Origin: Dechloromonas aromatica (nom. nud.)
GTDB taxonomy: Bacteria; Pseudomonadota; Gammaproteobacteria; Burkholderiales; Rhodocyclaceae
Length of the DNA stretch: 64,000 nucleotides
Direction: 5' to 3'
NCBI GenBank assembly: GCA_017848965.1
Contig: JAFIHA010000052.1
Span: 83,470-147,469 of the forward strand
Part shown: in pieces, positions 41,804 to 49,144 of the stretch
Layout of the letters: each line of letters begins with the position of its first letter
How positions within the stretch are numbered: the stretch's first letter is position 1
Translations under genes and position numbers: made by a program
The notes under the pieces: generated by a model
Seen by the model: the letters and a program-made list of their open reading frames with translations, nothing else
Told to the model about the DNA's origin: nothing
The model's database searches: none

Positions 41804-43189
41804 TCAGCGGCCGGTCATGTTGCCGGGAACAACCCAGCGGTGGAAATCTTCGCCGCTCACGTAGCCGAGGGCGAGCGCTGCGGCGCGCAGGGTGCTGCCT
41901 TCGCGATGCGCCTTCTTGGCGATTTCCGTCGCCTTGTCATAACCGATGTGCGGGTTGAGCGCGGTGACCAGCATCAGCGAGCGTTCGAGGTGTTCGCCGA
42001 TGCGTTGCCGGTCGGGGACGATGCCGGCGGCGCAATGGCGGTCGAAACTGTCCATGCCGTCGGCGAGCAGGCGGATGCTCTGCAGCAGGTTGTGGATGAT
42101 CAGTGGCCGGAAGACGTTGAGCTGGAAGTTGCCGGAGGCGCCGCCGAAGTTGATGGCGACGTCGTTGCCGAAAACCTGGGCGGCGAGCATGGTCAGCGCC
42201 TCGCTCTGGGTCGGATTCACCTTGCCGGGCATGATCGATGAGCCGGGTTCGTTTTCCGGGATGCGCAGTTCGCCGATGCCGCAGCGCGGGCCGCTGGCCA
42301 GCCAGCGCACGTCGTTGGCGATCTTCATCAGGCTGGCGGCCAGCCCCTTGAGGCTGCCGTGGGCGTGGACAATGGCGTCGACGCTGGCCAGCGCCTCGAA
42401 CTTGCTCGGCGCACTGACGAAGGGGTGGCCGGTATGGCGAGCCAGTTCGGCGGCGACCCGCTGGGCGTAGCCGGGCGGCGCGTTGAGGCCGGTGCCGACG
42501 GCGGTGCCGCCGATCGCCAGTTCGTGCAGGTGCGGAAGGTTGGCGCGGATGTGCCGCTCGGCGTGTTCGAGTTGGGCGACCCAGCCGGAAATTTCCTGGC
42601 CCAGCGTCAGCGGCGTCGCATCCTGCAGGTGGGTGCGGCCGATCTTGACGAGGTCGGCGAAGTCGCGCGCCTTGCCGGCCAGGGTTTCGCGCAGGCGGGA
42701 AAGGGTGGGCAGCAGTTGGCGGACGATGCCGTCGACGGCGGCGACGTGCATCGCGGGCGGGTAGACGTCGTTGCTCGACTGGCTGAGATTGACGTCGTCG
42801 TTGGGGTGGATCAGGCGCTTCTCGCCGCGCGGGCCGCCGAGCAGTTCGCTGGCGCGGTTGGCGATGACCTCGTTGAGGTTCATGTTGGTCTGCGTGCCGG
42901 AGCCGGTCTGCCAGACGACCAGTGGGAATTCCTCGTCGTGGCGGCCGGCGATGATTTCGTCGGCGGCGGCGACGATGGCGCCGGTCTTGTCGGCAGCGAG
43001 CCGGCCGAGGGCTTGGTTGCTCAGGGCGCAGGCGCGCTTGACCTGGGCCAGGGCGCGGATCAGCTCCACTGGCTGACGCTCGCCGGAAATGGCGAAGTTT
43101 TGCAGCGAACGCTGGGTCTGGGCGCCCCACAGGCGTTCGGCGGGGACCGCGATGGGGCCGAAGCTGTCATGTTCGATGCGTGTTGTCAT
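41804..43189 (-). CDS. fumC: Class II (iron-independent) fumarate hydratase
   Basis: This 461-residue TCA-cycle enzyme converts fumarate to malate without an iron-sulfur cluster. Signatures are [27 protein letters not shown] and the signature loop [13 protein letters not shown]. Replacing iron-dependent fumarases with FumC is a known iron-sparing response, and here the promoter carries a Fur-like palindrome over the -35 element. A CCAGCC element occupies the leader. Confidence 0.97.
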   Translation of the reverse strand: MTTRIEHDSFGPIAVPAERLWGAQTQRSLQNFAISGERQPVELIRALAQVKRACALSNQALGRLAADKTGAIVAAADEIIAGRHDEEFPLVVWQTGSGTQTNMNLNEVIANRASELLGGPRGEKRLIHPNDDVNLSQSSNDVYPPAMHVAAVDGIVRQLLPTLSRLRETLAGKARDFADLVKIGRTHLQDATPLTLGQEISGWVAQLEHAERHIRANLPHLHELAIGGTAVGTGLNAPPGYAQRVAAELARHTGHPFVSAPSKFEALASVDAIVHAHGSLKGLAASLMKIANDVRWLASGPRCGIGELRIPENEPGSSIMPGKVNPTQSEALTMLAAQVFGNDVAINFGGASGNFQLNVFRPLIIHNLLQSIRLLADGMDSFDRHCAAGIVPDRQRIGEHLERSLMLVTALNPHIGYDKATEIAKKAHREGSTLRAAALALGYVSGEDFHRWVVPGNMTGR

Positions 43190-43222
43190 GGGAGTCTCGA
43201 GGCGGGGCGGCGGGAAAAAAAG

Positions 43223-43248
43223 CCTGGCTGGCAGCGAGCTGGCTTGGC
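43223..43248 (-). other. CCAGCC element 6 (fumC leader)
   Basis: On the sense strand CCAAGCCAGC, five bases, GCCAGCCAGG, 34-59 bp upstream of the fumC ATG. Confidence 0.5.
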
Positions 43249-43277
43249 CTAAGTAAGCGAGAGATGATCAACCGGGG

Positions 43278-43302
43278 CATGCCTGCTGAGGAGTCAGGCA
43301 TG
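43278..43302 (-). other. Leader stem-loop of fumC
   Basis: CATGCCTG and CAGGCATG form an eight-base-pair stem with a nine-base loop. ACCGG and CCGGT outside it could extend the structure. It lies between the predicted -10 and the CCAGCC element. Confidence 0.45.
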
Positions 43303-43321
43303 GGACATTCCGGTTGCGCTC

Positions 43322-43368
43322 AATATACCCGGCTGGTCTTTCCATGTAAATAGGAATTGTTACTATTT
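43322..43368 (-). promoter_or_regulatory. fumC promoter with Fur-like box
   Basis: On the minus strand TTTACA (43345-43350) and TATATT (43322-43327) are separated by exactly 17 bp. The palindrome AAATAGGAATTGTTACTATT (from 43348) overlaps the -35 side. The same AAATA-N-GAATTGTT core recurs at 62199. Confidence 0.75.
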
Positions 43369-43405
43369 GACGACCGGCGGTATGGCAAGGGCGGGCGGGC
43401 TGCCG

Positions 43406-43627
43406 TCAGCGGGTTTCTTCGGCGTTTCTGTTGGCCAGACCGGCGTCCGTGGTCGACGACGCCGGCCGGGTCAGTACCACGCCCAGCACGGTGCCGAGGG
43501 CAGCGCCGATGCCGATACTGATCGCCGGGTTGCCGATCGCGTCACCGAAGCTGACGCCGGCTGCGATGCCGGCGCAAACGCCAAGTGCCAAGCGGGTGTT
43601 GCGGCGGTAGTCGGGACCTGGCTGCAT
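43406..43627 (-). CDS. Small glycine-zipper membrane protein (73 aa)
   Basis: This 73-residue protein has two adjacent hydrophobic segments rich in small residues (L-G-V-C-A-G-I-A-A-G-V-S-F-G and I-S-I-G-I-G-A-A-L-G-T-V-L-G), like glycine-zipper proteins. It has its own Fur-like box about 60 bp upstream and lies just beyond the fezB-like gene on the same strand. It could be an accessory of the ferrosome-like operon or an independent iron-responsive membrane peptide. No family is recognised. Confidence 0.65.
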   Translation of the reverse strand: MQPGPDYRRNTRLALGVCAGIAAGVSFGDAIGNPAISIGIGAALGTVLGVVLTRPASSTTDAGLANRNAEETR

Positions 43628-43686
43628 GCTTCGTATCCGGGATGGTGAATGGGCCGGCGCGAGGCCGGTCGGTGTTTTGGCATGGT

Positions 43687-43705
43687 AATGAGAATGGTTC
43701 GCTAA
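43687..43705 (-). promoter_or_regulatory. Fur-like box upstream of the 73-aa membrane protein
   Basis: AATGAGAATGGTTCGCTAA lies between the fezB-like stop and the small gene, 60 bp upstream of its ATG. Confidence 0.65.
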
Positions 43706-43729
43706 ATCAAGCGCAGGCGCAACGCCTGT

Positions 43730-45796
43730 TCAGGTGCTGCGCAGGGCGTTGAGCAGAATGGCGATGGTGCTGCCGTTGTGGGCGATGCTGGCGGCAACCG
43801 GGGGCAGCTGGCCGAGGGCGGCTGCGGCCAGGATCGCGCTGTTGGTGCCGACGGTGAGCCGGAAATTGGCGTCGATGCGGCGCATCGTCGCCTGGGCGAT
43901 GGCGCGGGCGTCGGCGACGCGACAGATGCCGTCCTCGAGCAGGACGATGTCCGAGGTCAGGCGGGCGAGATCGGCGCCGCGTTGCATGGCGATGCCGACT
44001 TCGGCGCCAGCCAGCGCCGGGGCGTCGTTGATGCCGTCGCCGACGAAGGCGATGCGTCGACCGTCGGCCTTCATGCCGGCGACGATGGCGGCTTTCTGTT
44101 GCGGCAGCAGTTCGGCGTGGCATTCGTCGATGCCGAGCCGGCGGGCGATTTCTTCGGCACGCCGGCGGTGGTCGCCGGTCAGCATGACCAGATGGCGGAC
44201 GCCCATGTCGCGCAGGCGCTGCAAGGTTGCCCGGCTTTCCGGACGCAGTTCGTCCTTGAGCGCGATGACGCCGAGCAGGCGGCCGCCATAGCCGATGTAG
44301 AGCAGCGTCTTGCCCTGCCGGTAGAGCTTGTCGAGTACCGTCTGGTGGTCGCTGACCGGGATGCCCTCGTCCTCGACGACGAAGTGGCGTGAGCCGACGA
44401 CGATACGTTTGCCGTCGACGACGCTGGCGACACCGTGGGCGGCGATGAACTCGACTTCCTTGTGGTCGAAATGCTGGCCGTGATGACGGCGGGCGGCCTC
44501 GACGACGGCCAGTGCCAGCGGGTGGAAGTAATGTTCCTCGACCGAGGCGGCGAGGTCGATCAGGTCTTCCGGGCTGTATTGCGGATCGAAGGCGATCGAA
44601 TCGGTGACCGCCAGCTTGCCGGTGGGCAGCGTGCCGGTCTTGTCGAAGACGAAGGTGTCGACCGCGAGCAGTCTTTCGAGCACGTCGCCACCCTTGAACA
44701 GGATGCCTTGTTTCCCCGAGCGGTACATCGCCGATTTGAAGGCGACCGGCGTCGCCAGCTTGAGGGCGCAGGAATAGTCGGCCTGCAGGACGGCGGCGGC
44801 GCGTTGCCAGTCGCCGCTGACCAGCCAGGCGCTACCGGCCAGGCCAAGCACGGCGGGAACCAGGCGATCGGCGAGGCGCGCGGCCTTGAGCTGCGAGTCG
44901 CTCTTGGCGGCGAGCGATTGCTCGACGTAGTCGGCGATGCGCGCCGAGGCGGTGTTGCGGCCGACGTGTTCGGCGTAGACGCGCAGCCGCCCTTCCTCGA
45001 CGACGGTGCCGGAGAGCACGCTATCGCCGCGACGGCGCAGCACGGGTTCGCTTTCGCCGGTCATCGCTGCTTCGTTGAGCAGCGCCTCGCCGCCAAGAAC
45101 GGTGCCATCGACGGGAACGGTGGCGCCGGCGGCGACGATGATGGTCATGCCGACCGCGACCTCACCCGCCGCGAGCTGTCTTTCCTGACCGTCGATTTCG
45201 ACCCAGACCTGAGCGGTGTCCGGATGCAGAAGTTTCTTCAGCAGGTCGTCCGAGCGGCGGGCGATCGACTGCTCGAGGTAGTCGCCGAGCGCCAGCATGA
45301 AGATCGTCGCGTTGGCCGCCGTGTAATCGCGGCGGGCGGCCGAAATGGCGACTGCCAGTGCCTCCAGGACGTGCGAATTGATGCCTTCCCGGCGCAGGTC
45401 GGCGACGGCGCCGGCAAACAACGGCAGCGCTGCAACCAAGGTGGTGGGCATCTGCAGGCCGGCCGGCAGCAGTGGGTGGGCAGCGAGCAGGGCGCCGCCG
45501 CCCAAGACTTCACCCAGCCCTTCGCCCTTGCCGGGAACGGCTGCCAGACGCGGCGCGTTGCCGGCGATGTCCAGCCCGCGTAGCCCCCGGCTCAGGGCGG
45601 TTTCATCGGTGGCCGCCGGGTCGTAATCGATGACCAGCGAGCGGGCCGCCCGATTGACCCGCGCCTGCTGTACGCCGGACAGGTTCAGCGCCGCGCGGGC
45701 CAGTCCGCGGGCGTCGAAGCTCGTGTCGGCGCGATAGACGAAGCGGATTCTGCCGGGCAGGCGATGCGCCACCCGGAAGTCGATGGCCGGGGTCAT
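43730..45796 (-). CDS. P1B-type ATPase with SCALK motif, FezB-like
   Basis: This 688-residue membrane ATPase has T-G-E-S, the phosphorylated D385 in D-K-T-G-T, the H-P in E-H-Y-F-H-P-L-A and G-D-G-I-N-D. The intramembrane motif is S-C-A-L-K (C343) instead of C-P-C. The N-terminus is not an HMA fold with C-x-x-C but carries R-V-A-H-R-L-P-G-R-I-R-F. This combination resembles the P1B-6 group that includes FezB, the iron-pumping ATPase of ferrosomes. It is the last gene of a six-gene operon and overlaps the previous stop by ATGA. Iron as substrate is inferred. Confidence 0.88.
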   Translation of the reverse strand: MTPAIDFRVAHRLPGRIRFVYRADTSFDARGLARAALNLSGVQQARVNRAARSLVIDYDPAATDETALSRGLRGLDIAGNAPRLAAVPGKGEGLGEVLGGGALLAAHPLLPAGLQMPTTLVAALPLFAGAVADLRREGINSHVLEALAVAISAARRDYTAANATIFMLALGDYLEQSIARRSDDLLKKLLHPDTAQVWVEIDGQERQLAAGEVAVGMTIIVAAGATVPVDGTVLGGEALLNEAAMTGESEPVLRRRGDSVLSGTVVEEGRLRVYAEHVGRNTASARIADYVEQSLAAKSDSQLKAARLADRLVPAVLGLAGSAWLVSGDWQRAAAVLQADYSCALKLATPVAFKSAMYRSGKQGILFKGGDVLERLLAVDTFVFDKTGTLPTGKLAVTDSIAFDPQYSPEDLIDLAASVEEHYFHPLALAVVEAARRHHGQHFDHKEVEFIAAHGVASVVDGKRIVVGSRHFVVEDEGIPVSDHQTVLDKLYRQGKTLLYIGYGGRLLGVIALKDELRPESRATLQRLRDMGVRHLVMLTGDHRRRAEEIARRLGIDECHAELLPQQKAAIVAGMKADGRRIAFVGDGINDAPALAGAEVGIAMQRGADLARLTSDIVLLEDGICRVADARAIAQATMRRIDANFRLTVGTNSAILAAAALGQLPPVAASIAHNGSTIAILLNALRST

Positions 45797-46227
45797 GCGC
45801 TCTTGCGGGCCTCGGCTTCGACTTCGGCCCGGATGTCGGCCATCTGTTCCTTGATTTCCTCGACGCCGCCAGCGACACCGGCATAGAGCTTCATCGCCGT
45901 CCTGGCCAGTTTGCCGCGCATCTTCTCGTCGCCCAGGACATATACCGCGGCCGCGCCGATCAGTGCGCCGAGGATGAACTGTTCGCTCTGGCGTGAACCG
46001 AGCATGCCCTGCAGGCCGTGCAGCAGTCCGGGTTGCGCGCCGGGCTGGGCGCCGAACAGGCCGTTCAACGCATTCGGATCAAATGCCGGTGGCGGGCCGG
46101 CGTCCATGCCGCCGTACATGCCCTGGCCGATACCGCCACCCATGCCCGGGTTCATCCCAGCCATGCCGGGCTGGCCCCAGTTGGCGTATTGCGCGGCCTG
46201 ACGCCGTTTATCCTTCTTCTTGCCCAT
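45793..46227 (-). CDS. Gly/Met-rich membrane protein of the fez-like operon (144 aa)
   Basis: This 144-residue protein begins M-G-K-K-K-D-K-R-R-Q-A and continues with a Gly/Met/Pro-rich, low-complexity half (residues 18-65). One hydrophobic helix (F-I-L-G-A-L-I-G-A-A-A-V-Y-V-L) lies at about 95-110, followed by a charged helical tail (E-E-I-K-E-Q-M-A-D-I-R-A-E). The ATG at 46227 has GGAGATCGG before it. The extensive upstream open frame is an artefact. It may coat or anchor an organelle membrane, by analogy with other Fez accessory proteins. Confidence 0.8.
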   Translation of the reverse strand: MGKKKDKRRQAAQYANWGQPGMAGMNPGMGGGIGQGMYGGMDAGPPPAFDPNALNGLFGAQPGAQPGLLHGLQGMLGSRQSEQFILGALIGAAAVYVLGDEKMRGKLARTAMKLYAGVAGGVEEIKEQMADIRAEVEAEARKSA

Positions 46228-46519
46228 TTCCGATCTCCTTGGATGGCTGATCCTGTAATAAATTTTCGATGGCGACGACAGCGGCGGTGGCGAGGGCGAT
46301 GCGCCCCAGGCCAAGGGCGGTCTGTCCGTTCCGCAAGTCGCGGGCGGCGGCTGCGCCGCCGGCAAGCGCGCAGCCGCCCTGAAGGGCGAGACGCAGGGTG
46401 CGCCGGTCAAGGTTCAGGCCGCCGCCGCGCTGCTGCACCGCGCCGAGCATGCCGCCGGTGACGAAGCCGCGGACGAACTCGTTGCCGCCGCCGGGCACGA
46501 GCGCATTGCGTTGGCTCAT
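46208..46519 (-). CDS. Small hydrophobic protein of the fez-like operon (103 aa)
   Basis: This 103-residue Gly/Ala-rich protein has two weak hydrophobic segments (F-V-R-G-F-V-T-G-G-M-L-G and I-A-L-A-T-A-A-V-V-A-I). It overlaps the preceding gene by ATGA and the following one by 20 bp. No family is recognised. Its conservation within other six-gene fez operons would be the key test. Confidence 0.75.
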   Translation of the reverse strand: MSQRNALVPGGGNEFVRGFVTGGMLGAVQQRGGGLNLDRRTLRLALQGGCALAGGAAAARDLRNGQTALGLGRIALATAAVVAIENLLQDQPSKEIGNGQEEG

Positions 46520-46842
46520 GCCGTTTCGTCCCCAGTGGTCGTTTTCCGGCGCGGCGCGGCTTTTGTCGCCGTTTTGCGGCGGCGCGGCGGCTTCGCCTCG
46601 GGGGGCGCGGCCACTTCCACCGGAGTGGCGGCGGTTTCCGGCGGGAGCGGGGCATCCGTTGCGCTCAGACGTTCGCGCATCGCGGCGGTGGAGCTTTCGA
46701 GCCGCGCGAGTCCGCTGACGCTCGCCTTGCGCAAGCTGTCCCTGGCGTTGTCGAGGGCGGCGCGGGTTTTCTGGTTGCGCATCATCTTGATCGCGACGGC
46801 GCCGGTGACGAGTCCGGCGGCAAAAGGCAACAGCGGCAGCAT
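46516..46842 (-). CDS. Membrane-anchored basic-tail protein of the fez-like operon (108 aa)
   Basis: This 108-residue protein has an N-terminal hydrophobic helix (L-P-L-L-P-F-A-A-G-L-V-T-G-A-V-A-I), a helical middle and a Pro/Ala/Lys/Arg tail resembling histone H1 (P-P-R-R-R-K-T-A-T-K-A-A-P). The tail may contact polyphosphate, phosphate-rich granules or nucleic acid. It starts 2 bp after the ferritin-like gene. The function is unknown. Confidence 0.78.
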   Translation of the reverse strand: MLPLLPFAAGLVTGAVAIKMMRNQKTRAALDNARDSLRKASVSGLARLESSTAAMRERLSATDAPLPPETAATPVEVAAPPEAKPPRRRKTATKAAPRRKTTTGDETA

Positions 46843-46844
46843 GG

Positions 46845-47543
46845 TCAGTCCTCCTGGGGGGAAATGCGGGGAGTCTGCTTGCGCAGATAGTGAACGGCGG
46901 CGCCGCCAGCGACGATTCCCGCCAGCAGTGCCGGGTGGGCGTTGCGCACCAGCGGGCCGACGATGCCGAAGGCACCGTGCTGGCGGGTGAGCAGGGAGAG
47001 ACCGCTTTCGACGATGCCGGTCAACGGGCCGTGGCGGACATAGGCCTGGCTGGCCGGGACGCCTTGCGCGGCGTGGTAGCTCTCGCGCGCGATGGCGCTC
47101 TGCAGGGCGCGCTGGAAAGCCGGTAGATGGTTTTCCAGCGAGGCCGACTGCAGGTTGAGGAAGACCCGCTGGACATCGGCCGGCGGCTGGATCGACAGGA
47201 GGTGCTGGTAGAGCTGCACATTGGCGATCTCGGCCGCGATCCCTTGCTGGAGATTGGCGCGCCAGGTGGGGGCGACGACGGTTTCGAGCGGAAAGGGATC
47301 CTGCGGGCGGGGGATGCCGTAATGTTCGCAGAGTCGGCCGAGTGCGGCGACATGCTGTTCCTCGGCGGCGACGATGTTCGAGAAAGGCGGCAGATTGCCG
47401 TAGGCCTCGATGACATGCCGATAGTAGGCGCGGGCCGCGTATTCGTCGTACATGGCGATGCGGATCGCCTGGTGCAGCAGCGGGAAGGGCGCCGCCGGCT
47501 GCAGGGTGCGGCTGCGCAGGATCGCCTCGTCATAGTTGGCCAT
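46845..47543 (-). CDS. Ferritin-like (DUF2202-type) protein with C-terminal membrane segment
   Basis: This 232-residue protein has a four-helix ferritin-like domain with carboxylate/histidine positions E34, E61-x-x-H64, E105 and E137-N-H139. P-P-F-S-N-I-V-A-A-E-E-Q-H is the signature of DUF2202-type proteins. The C-terminal 70 residues are hydrophobic (G-I-V-G-P-L-V-R, then A-L-L-A-G-I-V-A-G-G-A-A), suggesting membrane anchoring. It could oxidise or buffer iron at an organelle membrane. The start overlaps the stop of the first gene by 14 bp. Confidence 0.82.
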   Translation of the reverse strand: MANYDEAILRSRTLQPAAPFPLLHQAIRIAMYDEYAARAYYRHVIEAYGNLPPFSNIVAAEEQHVAALGRLCEHYGIPRPQDPFPLETVVAPTWRANLQQGIAAEIANVQLYQHLLSIQPPADVQRVFLNLQSASLENHLPAFQRALQSAIARESYHAAQGVPASQAYVRHGPLTGIVESGLSLLTRQHGAFGIVGPLVRNAHPALLAGIVAGGAAVHYLRKQTPRISPQED

Positions 47544-47913
47544 GACAGACCTCCTCGTACTTGTCTTCGATGATGCCGAGCAGCGCCTGCGCGGCCGGGG
47601 TGTTGGCGCCGGCCAGCAGGTCGTGCCAGGCGCGGTCGGGAATCACCGCGTTGTCGTATGCGATGGTGCAGGAGCGCGCCAGCTTGTTCAGACGGATCTC
47701 GCGCACGCCGCGAATCGCTCCCAGCGCGTCGCCCAGTCCTTCCTCGCCGAAGGCGCGGACGGCAGGCTCGTCGAGGATCGCCGCGTCGATCTTGAAGCGG
47801 ATGCGACCGGGAATCTGATGGGCGATACGCAGGTAAGGCGCAGCGATCCGCACGGCCTCGACGGGCGGCAGGGACGATGATGGAATGGGGGTGCCAGCAA
47901 AATTTCCAGCCAT
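47530..47913 (-). CDS. First gene of the fez-like operon, PGRIRF-motif protein (127 aa)
   Basis: This 127-residue protein contains R-I-A-H-Q-I-P-G-R-I-R-F near residue 30. This is the same motif as at the N-terminus of the P-type ATPase five genes downstream, and it is followed by a ferredoxin-like or HMA-like fold (V-R-E-I-R-L-N-K-L-A-R-S-C-T-I-A-Y-D). The sharing suggests a common ligand or interaction. The ATG at 47913 was chosen over an upstream GC-rich extension that would run into the FNR site. Confidence 0.8.
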   Translation of the reverse strand: MAGNFAGTPIPSSSLPPVEAVRIAAPYLRIAHQIPGRIRFKIDAAILDEPAVRAFGEEGLGDALGAIRGVREIRLNKLARSCTIAYDNAVIPDRAWHDLLAGANTPAAQALLGIIEDKYEEVCHGQL

Positions 47914-47934
47914 GGATTTCTCTTGTGGAAACGA

Positions 47935-47968
47935 TTGGCTGGCTACCGCGGGGCGGCTGGCTGGCTGG
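47935..47968 (-). other. CCAGCC element 7 (fez-like operon leader)
   Basis: On the sense strand CCAGCCAGCCAGCC, seven bases, GGTAGCCAGCCAA, ending 22 bp before the ATG of the first gene. Confidence 0.5.
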
Positions 47969-47989
47969 TGGGAGGGATGCCTCGGTTGC

Positions 47990-48030
47990 ACCTTAGCAGG
48001 TCTGCGCTCCAGCAGCTTGACATAAATCAA
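47990..48030 (-). promoter_or_regulatory. FNR-dependent promoter of the fez-like operon
   Basis: TTGAC-ATAA-ATCAA at 48017-48030 matches the FNR consensus except one base. On the minus strand a candidate -10 (TAAGGT, 47990-47995) puts the start near 47982, with the FNR centre at -41.5, the classical class II position. The -10 itself matches TATAAT at only three positions. Confidence 0.7.
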
Positions 48031-48066
48031 GGGCTGCAGTGCTGGATCCGGGCGCCGGTGCGGGTG

Positions 48067-49032
48067 TCAGCAGCGGTTGCGGAAATGTCTGGGCGATTCG
48101 CCGAAATGGCGCCGAAAGGCGGTCGAGAAGTTGGCCTGGCTCGCGTAGCCAGCGATTTCGGCGGCCAGCGCGACGCTGACACCATCGCGCCGCAGGGCGC
48201 TCGCTGCCCGCTCCAGGCGGCGCTGACGTAGATAGTCGAAGATGGTGCTGGCGAAGGCCTGGCGGAAATGCTGTTGCAAGGTGGTGGCGTTGCAGCCCAT
48301 CTGCTGGGCTATTCCGTTCATGTCGAGGTGGTCGGCGGCGCCGCTGTCGAGCAGACGACGCAGACGGCAAATGCGCCGGTAGTGCGTCGGTGCGAGTCCG
48401 TGATCGCTGGTGTGGTCGCGCGCCAGGAGTTGCGTAAACGCATCGCCGACGATGTCCAGGCAGCGGCTTTCCATGGCCAGGCGCTCGAGTGGATCTTCGG
48501 CGTCGCCGGGGCGCAGCAGTTGCTCGACGGCGCCGAGCGTGCGTTGCGACGGTTGCCAGGCGAGCTGATTCAGGTGGCGGGCCGGCAATCGCCCGTTCAG
48601 GCCGGCTTCGTCGATCCAGGCAGGCGACAAGGTGATCACCACCATGCGCTCCCGGGTTCCGGCGGTGCTGCTGCGCGTGAACCGGACCGGTCGTGTCAGC
48701 GTCAGCACGGTGGCCACGGGGCGGGCCGACTCACCGTCGCCGGCGTCGAGATCGAGGAGCTGGCCGTCCAGCTTGACCCTGGCATTGCCTTCCAGCTTGA
48801 CGATGATTTTCGTGCCGGCGGGCATCAGAGCAAAGGCCGTGTTCAGGTTGCAGAGATGGAGGATGTCGGTGCATTGCAGGCCTAGTCCGCCGCGCAGCCC
48901 GGCCTGGAAAAAGACGCCAGCGAGCAGTTCGGCGCGCGCTGGCTTGTGGGGAATGTCGAAGCCTTCGCCGATGCGTCGGAAGAGGTAGTCGGCGTCGATC
49001 ACCGGGGATGGGGTTTTCTTTACAGCAAACAT
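48067..49032 (-). CDS. AraC-family regulator (PchR-like)
   Basis: This 321-residue protein has an N-terminal sensing region and a C-terminal double helix-turn-helix (M-N-G-I-A-Q-Q-M-G-C-N-A-T-T-L-Q-Q-H-F, then Y-A-S-Q-A-N-F-S-T-A-F-R-R-H-F). The C-terminal S-P-R-H-F-R signature resembles siderophore-responsive PchR/AlcR regulators. It diverges from a siderophore receptor gene, its likely target. Two TTGCAAwA-type repeats lie in the 112-bp gap. It separates the fez-like promoter from the siderophore operon. Confidence 0.9.
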   Translation of the reverse strand: MFAVKKTPSPVIDADYLFRRIGEGFDIPHKPARAELLAGVFFQAGLRGGLGLQCTDILHLCNLNTAFALMPAGTKIIVKLEGNARVKLDGQLLDLDAGDGESARPVATVLTLTRPVRFTRSSTAGTRERMVVITLSPAWIDEAGLNGRLPARHLNQLAWQPSQRTLGAVEQLLRPGDAEDPLERLAMESRCLDIVGDAFTQLLARDHTSDHGLAPTHYRRICRLRRLLDSGAADHLDMNGIAQQMGCNATTLQQHFRQAFASTIFDYLRQRRLERAASALRRDGVSVALAAEIAGYASQANFSTAFRRHFGESPRHFRNRC

Positions 49033-49067
49033 TTTTCTTGCTCAGGCAAAAGTTCGGGTGACGATCA

Positions 49068-49112
49068 TTTGCAATACTACGGCCATTTGTTGCAAATAGT
49101 AATAAGTCGCAA
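49068..49112. promoter_or_regulatory. Direct repeats and Fur-like palindrome in the AraC/receptor gap
   Basis: TTGCAATACTA (49069) and TTGCAAATAGTA (49090) form a direct repeat at about two helical turns, as AraC proteins prefer. The second copy is part of TTGC-N15-GCAA, whose reverse complement also resembles a Fur box (TTGCGACTTATTACTATTT). Confidence 0.45.
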
Positions 49113-49144
49113 CAGCAATATCAATGAACGTATCGAGGAATCCC

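Noticed and set aside
47955-47968. GGCT tetranucleotide tract as a phase-variation repeat
   Set aside because: There are only three units, non-coding, and the other leader copies have two units with fixed flanks. This looks like a conserved motif rather than a slipping repeat.
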